From an uncultured Chitinophaga sp. (GTDB lineage: Bacteria; Bacteroidota; Bacteroidia; Cytophagales; Cyclobacteriaceae), in contig CABHOK010000011.1 of assembly GCA_902168205.1 (NCBI GenBank), positions 62,001 through 126,000 on the forward strand: a DNA stretch of 64,000 bases, read 5' to 3'. Under the pieces are notes generated by a model. That model was not told where the DNA came from. It worked only from the letters and a program-made list of their open reading frames with translations, and ran no database searches. Of this stretch, positions 48,817-56,780 are shown one piece after another. Each line of letters opens with the position of its first letter. Positions within the stretch are counted from its first letter, which is position 1. Position numbers and translations under genes: made by a program.

Positions 48817-49536
48817 TTGACTATGGCTACTAACAATTGGCTAAACAACGATACGCATATATTTGGGATTTATACGTATGCCGTATATATTCCTTTTATC
48901 ACTACACGTTTCTAGGGGTTCGTTGCCAAATTGATTGTACCTCAACCAATATCCTTGAAATTTCATGCATCTCACAATTGAATGTTTAACATTTCAACCG
49001 GACTTGGCTTTTTTGTTGGACCCAACGGGACGATCGAACCTCTGCTTCGAGCTTTCAATGTTTCTTATTCTAACTAATCACGGCGTGTTCGAACCTCCCG
49101 ATTGACATAGCTTAAATTGACTTGCGGTATACGTAGTATCGGATTATGTTAGGGGCAACGAAATAATTTCCGCCTCTTGTAAAATCTCGATGTCTCAATC
49201 GCTATCAGTATTATTTTCATTTTAATAGCATTAAGTATATATCTTAATTGAATATGGTTAGTCTGTAAGGTGTATATATAACTTGAGGGCAGTTGTTTAA
49301 AATTGTTTGTGCCGATTAAAGTGTCAAGTCTCATGAATAAAGTGAAGGGATGTTTTTTAATATGGTAATAAATTTTTGATACATCAATATGTGGTATACT
49401 ATGTTGTTTTTAATGCCATTTATATAGGTAAATATATAAATTCATTAGAGTTATATATATGTAGGTTAATTTTTGCTGTAATTTTAAGGGGTCAAAATCT
49501 GAATCCTCACCCTTGAACCCTTAAATCAATATCTTA
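48817..49536. other. Long A/T-rich gap with direct repeat copy B
   Basis: 720 bp without a gene. Holds GGCTACTAAC (48825-48834), the edge of the cassette-like run; direct repeat copy B (49006-49039); and an A/T-rich stretch with many TATATA words (about 49200-49470). A minus-strand frame at 49149-49334 shows no coding character. Confidence 0.6.
49006..49039. repeat. 34-bp direct repeat, right copy
   Basis: Matches 44481-44514 with two mismatches. It begins in a T-run and continues with a tRNA T-arm-like GATCGAACC read in inverse direction. Confidence 0.75.
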
Positions 49537-51105
49537 ATGAAAATTGTTGTGTATGCCAAGGCCGTATTGCTGATGGCAGTTTTACTCGTATTTAATTCAT
49601 GTAACGATGATGATTCCGGAACAGCTTCACCATCCATAACTGACTTTTCTCCAACGGAAGGAATCGAAGGAACAACTGTGACGATCAACGGCACAAACTT
49701 TAGCACAATCGCAAGTGAAAACATTGTCAAGTTTAATGGCACGACTGCAAACGTGACGGCAGCCTCGACTACAACGCTTACTGTAACGGTCCCTGCCGGG
49801 GCGACCACAGGCAAAATAACTGTCGAAGTTAACTTACAAACGACCACTTCGTCTGGCGATTTTAAAGTACTCGCGGTGCCAGCTATAACTGGTTTTACTC
49901 CTATGGAGGGAAGTGAAGGGACAACCGTAACGATTACTGGCACAAACTTCAGCACTGTTATCAGTGAAAATATAGTCATGTTCAATGGCGAGGCAGCAAG
50001 CGTTACTGGAGCTACCGCTACAACACTTACGGTAACTGCACCTTCAGGAACTACAGGAAAGATTACGGTGCAAGTAGGCACACAGAAAACCACCTCACTG
50101 GATGATTTTGTATACAAACCGCTGGTAACGGTAAGCACGCTGGCCGGAAGCGGTATAGCGGGTTTTGCCGATGGTACTGGTACGGCCGCTCAATTTGATC
50201 GTCCTTATGGGGTGGCGTTGGATGCCAATGGTAATGTGTATGTGGCAGATGGGGTAAACCAACGTATTCGCAAAATTACAACGGGTGGAGCGGTTAGTAC
50301 GCTGGCAGGAAGCGGTACCGCAGGCTTTGCTGATGGTATAGGTGCTACGGCACAATTTCGTAACCCGACTGGTATTGCTGTAGATGCGTCCGGTAATGTA
50401 TACGTAGGGGATGTTACGAATAATCGCATTCGCAAGATTACTCCCAATGGCGTGGTTAGTACGCTTGCGGGTGATGGTACGTCGGGGTTAGCCGATGGCA
50501 AGGGCACAGCCACGAAATTTTCTAGCCCTAGTGGGCTGACAGTGGACGCTGCAGGCAATGTTTATGTGTGTGATAGAGAGAATAATTGTATTCGCAAGAT
50601 TACACCCGATGGTGTAGTGAGTACGCTGGCAGGAGATGGAGCGGCAGGAACCTTCGGCTATGTTGATGGTGTAGGAACGGCCGCTCGATTTACTCAGCCT
50701 CAAGGTATAACTGTAGACCCCGCAGGCAATTTATATGTGGTCGACTATGGCAACCATCGAATCCGCAAGGTTACTTCTGGCGGTGTAGTGACTACGCTGG
50801 CAGGAAGCTCAAAAGGTTTTGCCGATGGCATCGGTATAGCTGCCAAATTTGACTATCCCCTTGGCATAGCACGGGATACCGAAGGCAACTTGTATGTAGC
50901 AGATTATAATAACCAACGCATCCGAAAGATTACGCCAAGTGGTGAGGTTAGCACACTGGCAGGAAGTGGTACGCAAGGCTTTGTCGATGGAACAGGCATT
51001 ACTGCCCAGTTTGAAGGTCCCTTCGGTGTAGGTATAGATGTCTCTGGCAATTTATATGTGTCAGATAGACTTGGCCATCGCATCCGCAAGATTACGATTC
51101 AATAA
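49537..51105 (+). CDS. IPT/TIG and NHL-repeat lipoprotein, copy 1
   Basis: This 522-residue protein is a lipoprotein (LVFNSC, Cys22, then NDDDSG), exported to the outer membrane or cell surface. Two IPT/TIG immunoglobulin-like domains (about 30-110 and 115-195, each starting P-ITDFSP or P-ITGFTP) are followed by six NHL repeats from about residue 200 (VSTLAGSG-GFADG-GVALDANGNVYVAD), expected to close a beta-propeller. Such proteins bind sugars or proteins at the surface; the ligand is unknown. The signal peptide matches that of the broken gene at 44633. A second copy follows 41 bp downstream. Confidence 0.9.
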   Translation: MKIVVYAKAVLLMAVLLVFNSCNDDDSGTASPSITDFSPTEGIEGTTVTINGTNFSTIASENIVKFNGTTANVTAASTTTLTVTVPAGATTGKITVEVNLQTTTSSGDFKVLAVPAITGFTPMEGSEGTTVTITGTNFSTVISENIVMFNGEAASVTGATATTLTVTAPSGTTGKITVQVGTQKTTSLDDFVYKPLVTVSTLAGSGIAGFADGTGTAAQFDRPYGVALDANGNVYVADGVNQRIRKITTGGAVSTLAGSGTAGFADGIGATAQFRNPTGIAVDASGNVYVGDVTNNRIRKITPNGVVSTLAGDGTSGLADGKGTATKFSSPSGLTVDAAGNVYVCDRENNCIRKITPDGVVSTLAGDGAAGTFGYVDGVGTAARFTQPQGITVDPAGNLYVVDYGNHRIRKVTSGGVVTTLAGSSKGFADGIGIAAKFDYPLGIARDTEGNLYVADYNNQRIRKITPSGEVSTLAGSGTQGFVDGTGITAQFEGPFGVGIDVSGNLYVSDRLGHRIRKITIQ

Positions 51106-51146
51106 ATCCGTTTACTTCTTCTTTCGATACCTTAATCAAAACCTTA

Positions 51147-52667
51147 ATGAGAATTTTTATACCTGCTACGGCTGTGTTGCTGATAGCGATTTCACTCGTA
51201 TTTAATTCATGCAACGATGATGACTCAACAACAGCATCTCCATCCATAACCGACTTTTCGCCAACGGAAGGAATTGCAGGAACAACCGTAACGATCAGCG
51301 GGGCGAATTTCAGCATCGTCACAAGTGAAAATATTGTCAAGTTCAATGGTACCAGAGCTAACGTCACGGCCGCCACTACTACAACACTTACAGTAACTGC
51401 ACCTGCAGGTGCAACTACTGGCAAAATAACGGTAGAAGTTGGCACACATACGGCCACTTCGGTTAATGATTTCACTGCACTGACGATACCAACCATATCC
51501 GGTTTTTCACCTACTAAAGGAACTTCCGGAACAATCATAACAATTACCGGTACAAACTTCAGTACTGTTATAGTTGAAAACATTGTCAAGTTTAATGGCA
51601 AGGCGGCAAACGTAACGGCAGCCACCACCACAACGCTGATGGTAGCAGTACCTGTAGAAGCAACAACTGGCAAAATAACTGTTCAGGTAGACATTAAGAT
51701 CGCTACCTCATCAGATGATTTCGTATATGTACCACAGATGATGGTAAGCACATTAGCGGGAAGCGGCTCAGCCGGTTTTGTTGATGGTGTTGGCACAGCC
51801 GCTCAGTTTAATGATCCTATAGGTATAGCAGTCGATGCTGCAGGCAATTTATATGTGGCTGATACAAAAAATAATCGCATTCGCAAGATTACGTTCAGTG
51901 GTGAAGTTAGTACGTTGGCAGGAAGCGGCACTGCCGGCTCTGCTGATGGCACCGGTACCAACGCCGAGTTCAGTACGCCATTTGATGTAGCTGTAGATGC
52001 TTCGGGCAATGTATATGTAGCGGACTATGGGAATAATCGCATCCGTAAAATAACAACCAGTGGTGTGGTGAGTACATTGGCAGGGAGTACAGCGGGGTTT
52101 GTTAATGGCACAGGAACAGCTGCTAAGTTTAGTGGTCCGGAAGGCGTAGTCGTGGATGCCTCTGGTAATGTATATGTGGCGGATCATCGTAACCATTGCA
52201 TCCGTAAGATTACAGCAGGTGGTGAGGTAACTACACTTGCGGGAAGCGGTACACTCGGCTTTGTCGATGGCACCGGCACAGCCGCTCAATTTTATGGGCC
52301 TACGGATGTAGCTGTAGATGGTACAGGTAATATATATGTCGCAGACCGTTTCAACCATCGCGTTCGCAAAATTACTTCAGAAGGTGTGGTGAGTACGCTG
52401 GGTAATGGTGCTACGTTTAGCGGTCTTATGAGCGTAGCGGTAGATGCTGAAGGAAACGTGTATATAAGCGATAATTCAAGCAATCGTATTAGCAAGATAG
52501 CGGATGGTGTAGTGACTACGTTGGCAGGAAGTGTGGCCGGCTTTGCAGACGGCGCAGCTACAGATGCTAAATTTAATGGTCCTGCAGGTGTGGTCATTGA
52601 TGCATCTGGGAATATTTACGTAGTAGATGAAATCAACCGGCGCATCCGTAAAATTGCGATTCAATAA
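51147..52667 (+). CDS. IPT/TIG and NHL-repeat lipoprotein, copy 2
   Basis: This 506-residue lipoprotein (LVFNSC, Cys22, then NDDDST) has the same layout as its neighbour: two IPT/TIG domains, then six NHL units, the fifth shortened (VSTLGNGATF in place of the usual VSTLAGSG-GFADG). The tandem order and shared signal peptide indicate a local duplication. The N-terminal halves differ more than the C-terminal repeats in places. Confidence 0.9.
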   Translation: MRIFIPATAVLLIAISLVFNSCNDDDSTTASPSITDFSPTEGIAGTTVTISGANFSIVTSENIVKFNGTRANVTAATTTTLTVTAPAGATTGKITVEVGTHTATSVNDFTALTIPTISGFSPTKGTSGTIITITGTNFSTVIVENIVKFNGKAANVTAATTTTLMVAVPVEATTGKITVQVDIKIATSSDDFVYVPQMMVSTLAGSGSAGFVDGVGTAAQFNDPIGIAVDAAGNLYVADTKNNRIRKITFSGEVSTLAGSGTAGSADGTGTNAEFSTPFDVAVDASGNVYVADYGNNRIRKITTSGVVSTLAGSTAGFVNGTGTAAKFSGPEGVVVDASGNVYVADHRNHCIRKITAGGEVTTLAGSGTLGFVDGTGTAAQFYGPTDVAVDGTGNIYVADRFNHRVRKITSEGVVSTLGNGATFSGLMSVAVDAEGNVYISDNSSNRISKIADGVVTTLAGSVAGFADGAATDAKFNGPAGVVIDASGNIYVVDEINRRIRKIAIQ

Positions 52668-53005
52668 CTTCACGTAGTTAGTTTAGATCTTTTTGCTTTA
52701 GTCCTAAAAAACTTGATTTTGATTAAATCCTGAAGGAAAAGGTTCGAAATACCGACCATACCGACCCTCCAGTCTACATTCAACTAAAAAAGCCTGAGAT
52801 TGTAAGATTTCAGGCTTTTTTTGGTTCGAAGTGATCCTGTTCAGTTCACTGTATCTTCGAAATGCTTACAATTTCAAGGTCTCCTTAATTTGACTAATCG
52901 AGAATGTTCGAACCTTGTATGAATATAACTTAAATACGAAGCAATAATTATTAGGAAGGTATATATACCAGTAACTAGCCTGGCTATATAGCAGCAACGC
53001 GTTAG
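52668..53005. other. Gap between the NHL lipoproteins and the AraC-type gene
   Basis: Contains the terminator at 52785-52823 and a tail with ACTAATCGAGAATGTTCGAACC resembling 49073-49098 (AACTAATCACGG-GTTCGAACC), so part of this gap is a diverged copy of the gap before the first NHL gene. No gene seen. Confidence 0.55.
52785..52823 (+). terminator. Terminator after the NHL lipoproteins
   Basis: AAAAAAGCCTGA and TCAGGCTTTTTT form a perfect stem. A degenerate T-arm-like GGTTCGAAGTGATCC follows, as behind tRNA-Arg. Confidence 0.85.
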
Positions 53006-53743
53006 TTAATGTAATCTCCTAAACGACTGCCTAAACTTCAAGGGCGAAAGCTTGGTTTTTGTTTTGAATAGTTTACTGAATGATTGTGAATGCTCAAAGC
53101 CCAATTCAAAAGCAATTTCGCCTACAGAAAGGTCTGTAGTAGAAAGTTTCTCTTTAGCTTTTTCTATGAGTTTGTTGTGTATATGTTGTTGTGTATTTTG
53201 ACCTGTTAAAACTTTTAGAAGTCCACTTAAGTAACTTGGGGAAACATTTAGCACTTCAGCAAGGTGTTGAACAGTTGGTAGTCCTTTCGCTATAATATTA
53301 TCACCATTGAAATATTCATCGAGGTATTTTTCTAAACGGCCAAGTATTTGATGATTGTTTTTCTTCCGGGTTATAAACTGGCGCTGATAGAAACGATCTG
53401 CATAGTTGAGCAGCGCTTCTATTTGAGAAATGATAATACTCTGACTAAACTTGTCAATGTTCGAATGATATTCTTGCTGAATGTTTTGAATGATATTATT
53501 TATAATGTTTTCTTCTTTCTCCGACAAAAACAGCGCTTCATTAGCTGCGTAGCTGAAGTATTCATATTGCTTTATATTTTTAGCCAACGGTGTGTTCCAG
53601 AAAAAATCCGGATGAATAAATAATATCCATCCGGCAGGGCCGGAGTCTGCATCTTCTTGTTTTTCAATTCTCAAAAGCTGATTTGGAGCAATAAAAAACA
53701 TTACACCTTCATCGAAATCATATGTTTGCTGACCATAAATCAT
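53006..53743 (-). CDS. AraC-family regulator, N-terminus probably incomplete
   Basis: The 245-residue frame has the AraC DNA-binding domain with two helix-turn-helix motifs (VQHLAEVLNVSPSYLSGLLKVLTG and VGEIAFELGFEHSQSFSKLFKTKTKLSPLKFRQ). The N-terminal cupin-like ligand domain begins late, and its coding similarity appears to continue upstream to about 53812 (YQSGSQGSIFDFDYKM) without a usable start before a stop. About 60 residues of the usual N-terminus are therefore missing, so this may be a truncated or decaying gene. Confidence 0.7.
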   Translation of the reverse strand: MIYGQQTYDFDEGVMFFIAPNQLLRIEKQEDADSGPAGWILFIHPDFFWNTPLAKNIKQYEYFSYAANEALFLSEKEENIINNIIQNIQQEYHSNIDKFSQSIIISQIEALLNYADRFYQRQFITRKKNNHQILGRLEKYLDEYFNGDNIIAKGLPTVQHLAEVLNVSPSYLSGLLKVLTGQNTQQHIHNKLIEKAKEKLSTTDLSVGEIAFELGFEHSQSFSKLFKTKTKLSPLKFRQSFRRLH

Positions 53744-54071
53744 CTTGTAGTCAAAATCGAAAATTGAGCCTTGCGAACCACTTTGATATGCATAGATTGT
53801 TGATGAACTGTAAAAAAGGAGGAGTATATATATGAGTGAGTATCAATACAACAGAATTCAGAAAGAACTTTAGTATATAATATCAAGGCAGACATTACGA
53901 TACATATCCGGGGAGGAAGCAGTTTGTTGCATTCGTGAATGTAGCGGTAGCCAGAAGCTCGAAAAGGCCGGAGCAAAAGTGTTGCACTATAATTTGGCTA
54001 CAACAATCTCAGATTTAGATACATTTCTCTAATAGCCGTTGCAAATCTTTGTCATTAGATAACTGAATATT
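53744..54071. other. Gap between AraC-type and 54072 genes
   Basis: Apart from a possible coding relic on the plus strand (53921-54032) I see only A/T-rich DNA and TATATA words near 53826-53880. The minus-strand frame 53740-53976 shows no coding character. Confidence 0.5.
53921..54032 (+). pseudogene. Possible C-terminal relic of a lost enzyme gene
   Basis: An open stretch ends with SQKLEKAGAKVLHYNLATTI and a stop at 54030-54032, which reads like the C-terminal helix-strand of a soluble enzyme. No start or upstream part exists. Weak, could be chance. Confidence 0.25.
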
Positions 54072-54518
54072 ATGGCAACTCTTAACAGGCAATCATTACT
54101 TGCAGAACCCTATGCATCCATTCTGATTCGTGAAGATCGAATACTCTCGATAACGTTAAAGGGCTTCATTAAACCAGAGCAAATCAATAAAGTCATGTCT
54201 GTTGTTATGGGTGCTGTTAAAGAACTAAATTCAAAGTTGATTTTGATCAATCAGAAGGACCTAAAGGTTTTATCGAGAGAAACACAAAATCAAATAGTCA
54301 CGAATATCAATGAACTGAACCGTCTCGTTTCGCGTGTGGCTATTATTGAATCAGAGGATATATTTGCTGTTGCTGGGCTAAAAGCCGTTCAAAAAAATGT
54401 TCATGCAATCCTGTTAGGTTCACCATACCCAGACTTTGTACCAATGCAACTACCGCCAACAAAATGTTTATGTCAGCTGGGGGTTTTTGTAAGCAACTCT
54501 GTATATTTGTGTAACTAG
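54072..54518 (+). CDS. Hypothetical protein with odd C-terminus
   Basis: This 148-residue protein has an N-terminal part (about 1-112) of SpoIIAA/STAS-like look: alternating strands and helices with ILSITLKGFIKPEQINKVM and SKLILINQKDLKVLS. The last 35 residues (YPDFVPMQLPPTKCLCQL onward) lack the expected helix and look like a frame change or loss of the true end. Function unknown. Confidence 0.6.
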   Translation: MATLNRQSLLAEPYASILIREDRILSITLKGFIKPEQINKVMSVVMGAVKELNSKLILINQKDLKVLSRETQNQIVTNINELNRLVSRVAIIESEDIFAVAGLKAVQKNVHAILLGSPYPDFVPMQLPPTKCLCQLGVFVSNSVYLCN

Positions 54519-54552
54519 TTACGTAATTAAATACTTAACAAATTATGGGATT

Positions 54553-54876
54553 ATGAAAAACGTAGTCAAGAAGGAAAATGCTGTTGCCAGACAATTTTTA
54601 GGGGTTGATTTTGTGGTCCTCTCTATAGGTAAGGATTCAATGGTTACAAAGATGCTATATAAGACAACCGATTTTGTTCCTTTCCATAAGCACCCGAATG
54701 AGCAGAGTGGCTATGTTATTTCAGGTAAATACAAATTGAAATTTAACGGGGAAGAATTTTTATTATCGGAAGGTGATACCTATTCTATTCCGGCTGACAT
54801 TGAACATTCAATCGAAATTATTGAGGCAGGTCAGGTGGTAGATGTATTTACACCAATTCGACAAGATTATTTGTAA
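54553..54876 (+). CDS. Cupin-domain protein
   Basis: This 107-residue cupin has motif 1 (FHKHPNEQSGYVISGKY, His35-His37-Glu41) and motif 2 (GDTYSIPADIEHSIEI). It is of the type of small metal-binding cupins near redox genes. Substrate unknown. A terminator follows. Confidence 0.85.
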   Translation: MKNVVKKENAVARQFLGVDFVVLSIGKDSMVTKMLYKTTDFVPFHKHPNEQSGYVISGKYKLKFNGEEFLLSEGDTYSIPADIEHSIEIIEAGQVVDVFTPIRQDYL

Positions 54877-54888
54877 ATATGTGTTTAT

Positions 54889-54920
54889 GAAAAAAGCGAC
54901 TCTACAGATCGCCTTTTTCA
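54889..54920. terminator. Terminator between the cupin and DoxX-like genes
   Basis: AAAAAAGCGA and TCGCCTTTTT form a stem with a T-run, between two converging genes. Confidence 0.65.
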
Positions 54921-54948
54921 TGCTTGCACAGGAGCCTATATATTCTAG

Positions 54949-55344
54949 TTATCCTGCCATAACTTCGGAATAGTAAGCAGGGTATAATCGTCTAAACATA
55001 GCGTAGGTCACGGCTACCATTGCAGAAGCAACAATAGCATCCGTTGTTGCACCTATACCAAGTACCGCGAGTTTGGAGGCGAAGGCAAAAATGATATCGA
55101 AGAATATACCGGCAAATACCCATTCTTTTAAACGCAGAAGTTTATTGGGAGTCAATAAGACAACTACGCCTGACACTTTAGCGACACCAAGTATATAGAT
55201 GAAATGTGACGGGTATCCTAACTGTTGTGTGATGCCCCATACAATAGGATTTGTAGTAAGTTCAAAGAAACCACTGGCTCCAAACCATAATGAAGTTAAT
55301 ATAGCGCCTGTCCAGTAAATTACTTTTGTTGTTTTCAGGTTCAT
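54949..55344 (-). CDS. DoxX-like membrane protein
   Basis: This 131-residue protein has four membrane helices and the DoxX-like pattern TLWFGASGFFELT / HFIYILGVAKVSGVVVLLTP (near 15-35 and 48-68). Such proteins are found in redox and detoxification clusters; the reaction is not known. It lies 145 bp from the SDR gene on the same strand. Confidence 0.82.
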   Translation of the reverse strand: MNLKTTKVIYWTGAILTSLWFGASGFFELTTNPIVWGITQQLGYPSHFIYILGVAKVSGVVVLLTPNKLLRLKEWVFAGIFFDIIFAFASKLAVLGIGATTDAIVASAMVAVTYAMFRRLYPAYYSEVMAG

Positions 55345-55489
55345 GATTTGTTGTTTTGAGTTTAATGATGCTCAAAACTGCAAGTACTCGCGCAGTAATC
55401 TCAGTGAATTATAGGCGAAGTGGACAAATTGAATGGCCGGTCAGGCAACCATCGTGTGGACTCACCATGGTTTTCATGCCATACTGTAA

Positions 55490-56242
55490 TTAAAACGCAT
55501 AATGACGCATGCCTCCATCCACAACGGCTACACTACCCGTAATATACCGGGCACGTGGCGATACCAGGAACATTGCCATGTTAGCTATGTCCTGCGGTTC
55601 ACCGAAGTCACCTAATGGAATTTCACGCTCGGCAAACTTCCTGCGCTCATCCCCGGGAAAGAACGGACGAATGTTCGCAGTATCGATAAGTCCGGGCTGC
55701 AGACAATTAACACGAATACCATATTGACCAAGTTGTGAAGCAAGTTGCTTGGACCATGCCGCTATACTTGCTTTGGCAACGGCCGAAGCATTGATCGAAC
55801 GCAATTCGTATGTACTAGTGATATTTAAAATTGAACCCTGCTTACGTTCTATGAATTGTGGCAAAAGTTGTTGTGTTAGTTGTCGATGCCTACCGAAGTC
55901 GAGCGTCATCGCGGCATCCCATTCATCTTCAGCTCCAATAACGTCCAGGGGTCGGCTGCGGCCCGCGTTGTTAATGAGTATATCTATAGTACCCAGTGCT
56001 GCGAGCGCTGCTGTGGCAATCTTTTGAGGTCCGTCAGGTGCGACAAAATTTTGGACGAAAGTAACGGGCTCAACACCACCGGCCGCTATAATTTCATCTT
56101 TGAGACTGTCCAGCAGATCTTCGTTTCTCGCGGTGGCAAAAACTTTTACACCCTCTATCGCCAATTCTTTAGCAATCGCCCGGCCGAATCCCTGGCTTGC
56201 ACCGCTTACAATAGCAGTTTTTCCTTTTAAATACAGATCCAT
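55490..56242 (-). CDS. SDR-family oxidoreductase with altered active site
   Basis: This 250-residue short-chain dehydrogenase has the dinucleotide motif GASQGFGRAIAKELA (near 14-28) and NNAGRSRPL (near 90-98). The catalytic motif YxxxK appears as SAVAK (the Ser replacing Tyr near residue 155), so it may lack classic dehydrogenase activity or use another residue. It belongs to the DoxX/HxlR/MarR cluster and is divergent from the HxlR gene, 101 bp away. Confidence 0.85.
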   Translation of the reverse strand: MDLYLKGKTAIVSGASQGFGRAIAKELAIEGVKVFATARNEDLLDSLKDEIIAAGGVEPVTFVQNFVAPDGPQKIATAALAALGTIDILINNAGRSRPLDVIGAEDEWDAAMTLDFGRHRQLTQQLLPQFIERKQGSILNITSTYELRSINASAVAKASIAAWSKQLASQLGQYGIRVNCLQPGLIDTANIRPFFPGDERRKFAEREIPLGDFGEPQDIANMAMFLVSPRARYITGSVAVVDGGMRHYAF

Positions 56243-56343
56243 AATTTTTTGCTTGCTTTAAAATTTCTATGCAAGAGTAACGCACCACTTTTGATTTTAT
56301 ACGTTGTAGAATTAATTGTATGGTACTATAAAACATGTAAGTA

Positions 56344-56712
56344 ATGGCAACCCGCAAACAAGACTCCACCTACACCCGAAACGAGAAATGTATTGTTGAA
56401 TGTGATCTCACCTATGTTATTCAAAAAATTGAAGGTCGGTGGAAATTGCAATTGCTAAGTAAATTGGAAGAACGAAAGTTCAGGTTCAGTGAGTTGAAGA
56501 AAGAGTTTTCGCTAATTACTGAGCGCATGCTAACGCTACAGTTGCGGGCACTGGAACAGGATGGGCTGGTGAAGCGAACGGTGTTCGCTGAAGTGCCACC
56601 GCGGGTGGAGTATGAACTTACAGCGATGGCGCTCGAGTTAGCCCCTATCTTTAAACAATTGAGTGACTGGGGCAACAAACATCGGAAGTTGGCAGAGAAG
56701 GCTTTGGTATAG
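56344..56712 (+). CDS. HxlR-family transcriptional regulator
   Basis: This 122-residue winged-helix regulator has the HxlR hallmark CDLTYVIQKIEGRWKLQLLSKLEE (near 20-43) and ITERMLTLQLRALEQDGLVKRTVF. It likely controls the divergent SDR gene (inference from orientation). The family senses redox, aldehydes or quinones, often via a cysteine; Cys15 and Cys20 are candidates. Confidence 0.88.
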   Translation: MATRKQDSTYTRNEKCIVECDLTYVIQKIEGRWKLQLLSKLEERKFRFSELKKEFSLITERMLTLQLRALEQDGLVKRTVFAEVPPRVEYELTAMALELAPIFKQLSDWGNKHRKLAEKALV

Positions 56713-56740
56713 ATGTACCAGAATCTTTTTATGATCATAC

Positions 56741-56752
56741 TTGTATGTACAA
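56741..56752. promoter_or_regulatory. Palindromic operator TTGTATGTACAA before the MarR gene
   Basis: A near-perfect palindrome that overlaps the -33 side of the promoter. A close relative, TTTGTATATACAAA, lies before the NmrA-type gene (57227-57240), so both are likely bound by the MarR protein. Confidence 0.55.
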
Positions 56753-56765
56753 ATATAAAGTTTAT

Positions 56766-56773
56766 TACCTTTG
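56766..56773 (+). promoter_or_regulatory. -7 box of the MarR gene
   Basis: TACCTTTG matches TAnnTTTG, 22 bp after a TTG at 56741-56743 that lies in the palindrome. It implies that the true gene start is downstream, near 56781-56790. Confidence 0.55.
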
Positions 56774-56780
56774 TATCGAT

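Larger units (their letters stand above)
44699..48834 (-). mobile_element. Integron-like cassette array without visible integrase
   Basis: Five leftward genes lie between GTTAGCGG at 44699 and GGCTACTAAC at 48825-48834. The junctions behind four of them share an R-box-like core read on the minus strand: ACAACA-ATGT-TAA-CAT-GCGG types, with GCTAACA at the right-hand site. Two junctions form long imperfect inverted repeats like attC sites (46105-46279 and 47895-47994). Genes within differ from the neighbours in composition, with far fewer TATA words. No integrase gene is in the window, so this fits the class of attC clusters without integrase (inference). Confidence 0.6.

Noticed and set aside
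44373-49039. A complete integrative element with its own integrase at tRNA-Arg
   Set aside because: No integrase, excisionase or replication gene is present between the repeats, so a self-mobile element is not supported.
49521-50138. Minus-strand frame of 205 codons across the first IPT domains
   Set aside because: It is the mirror of a Thr/Val-rich coding repeat and gives a low-complexity Val/Ser/Pro product.
50110-51105. Regular DNA repeats within the NHL genes as a satellite or CRISPR
   Set aside because: They encode the NHL protein repeats in frame and vary at third positions as coding DNA does.
53740-53976. Minus-strand frame of 78 codons before the AraC-type gene
   Set aside because: Composition is non-coding and the frame differs from the one with AraC similarity.
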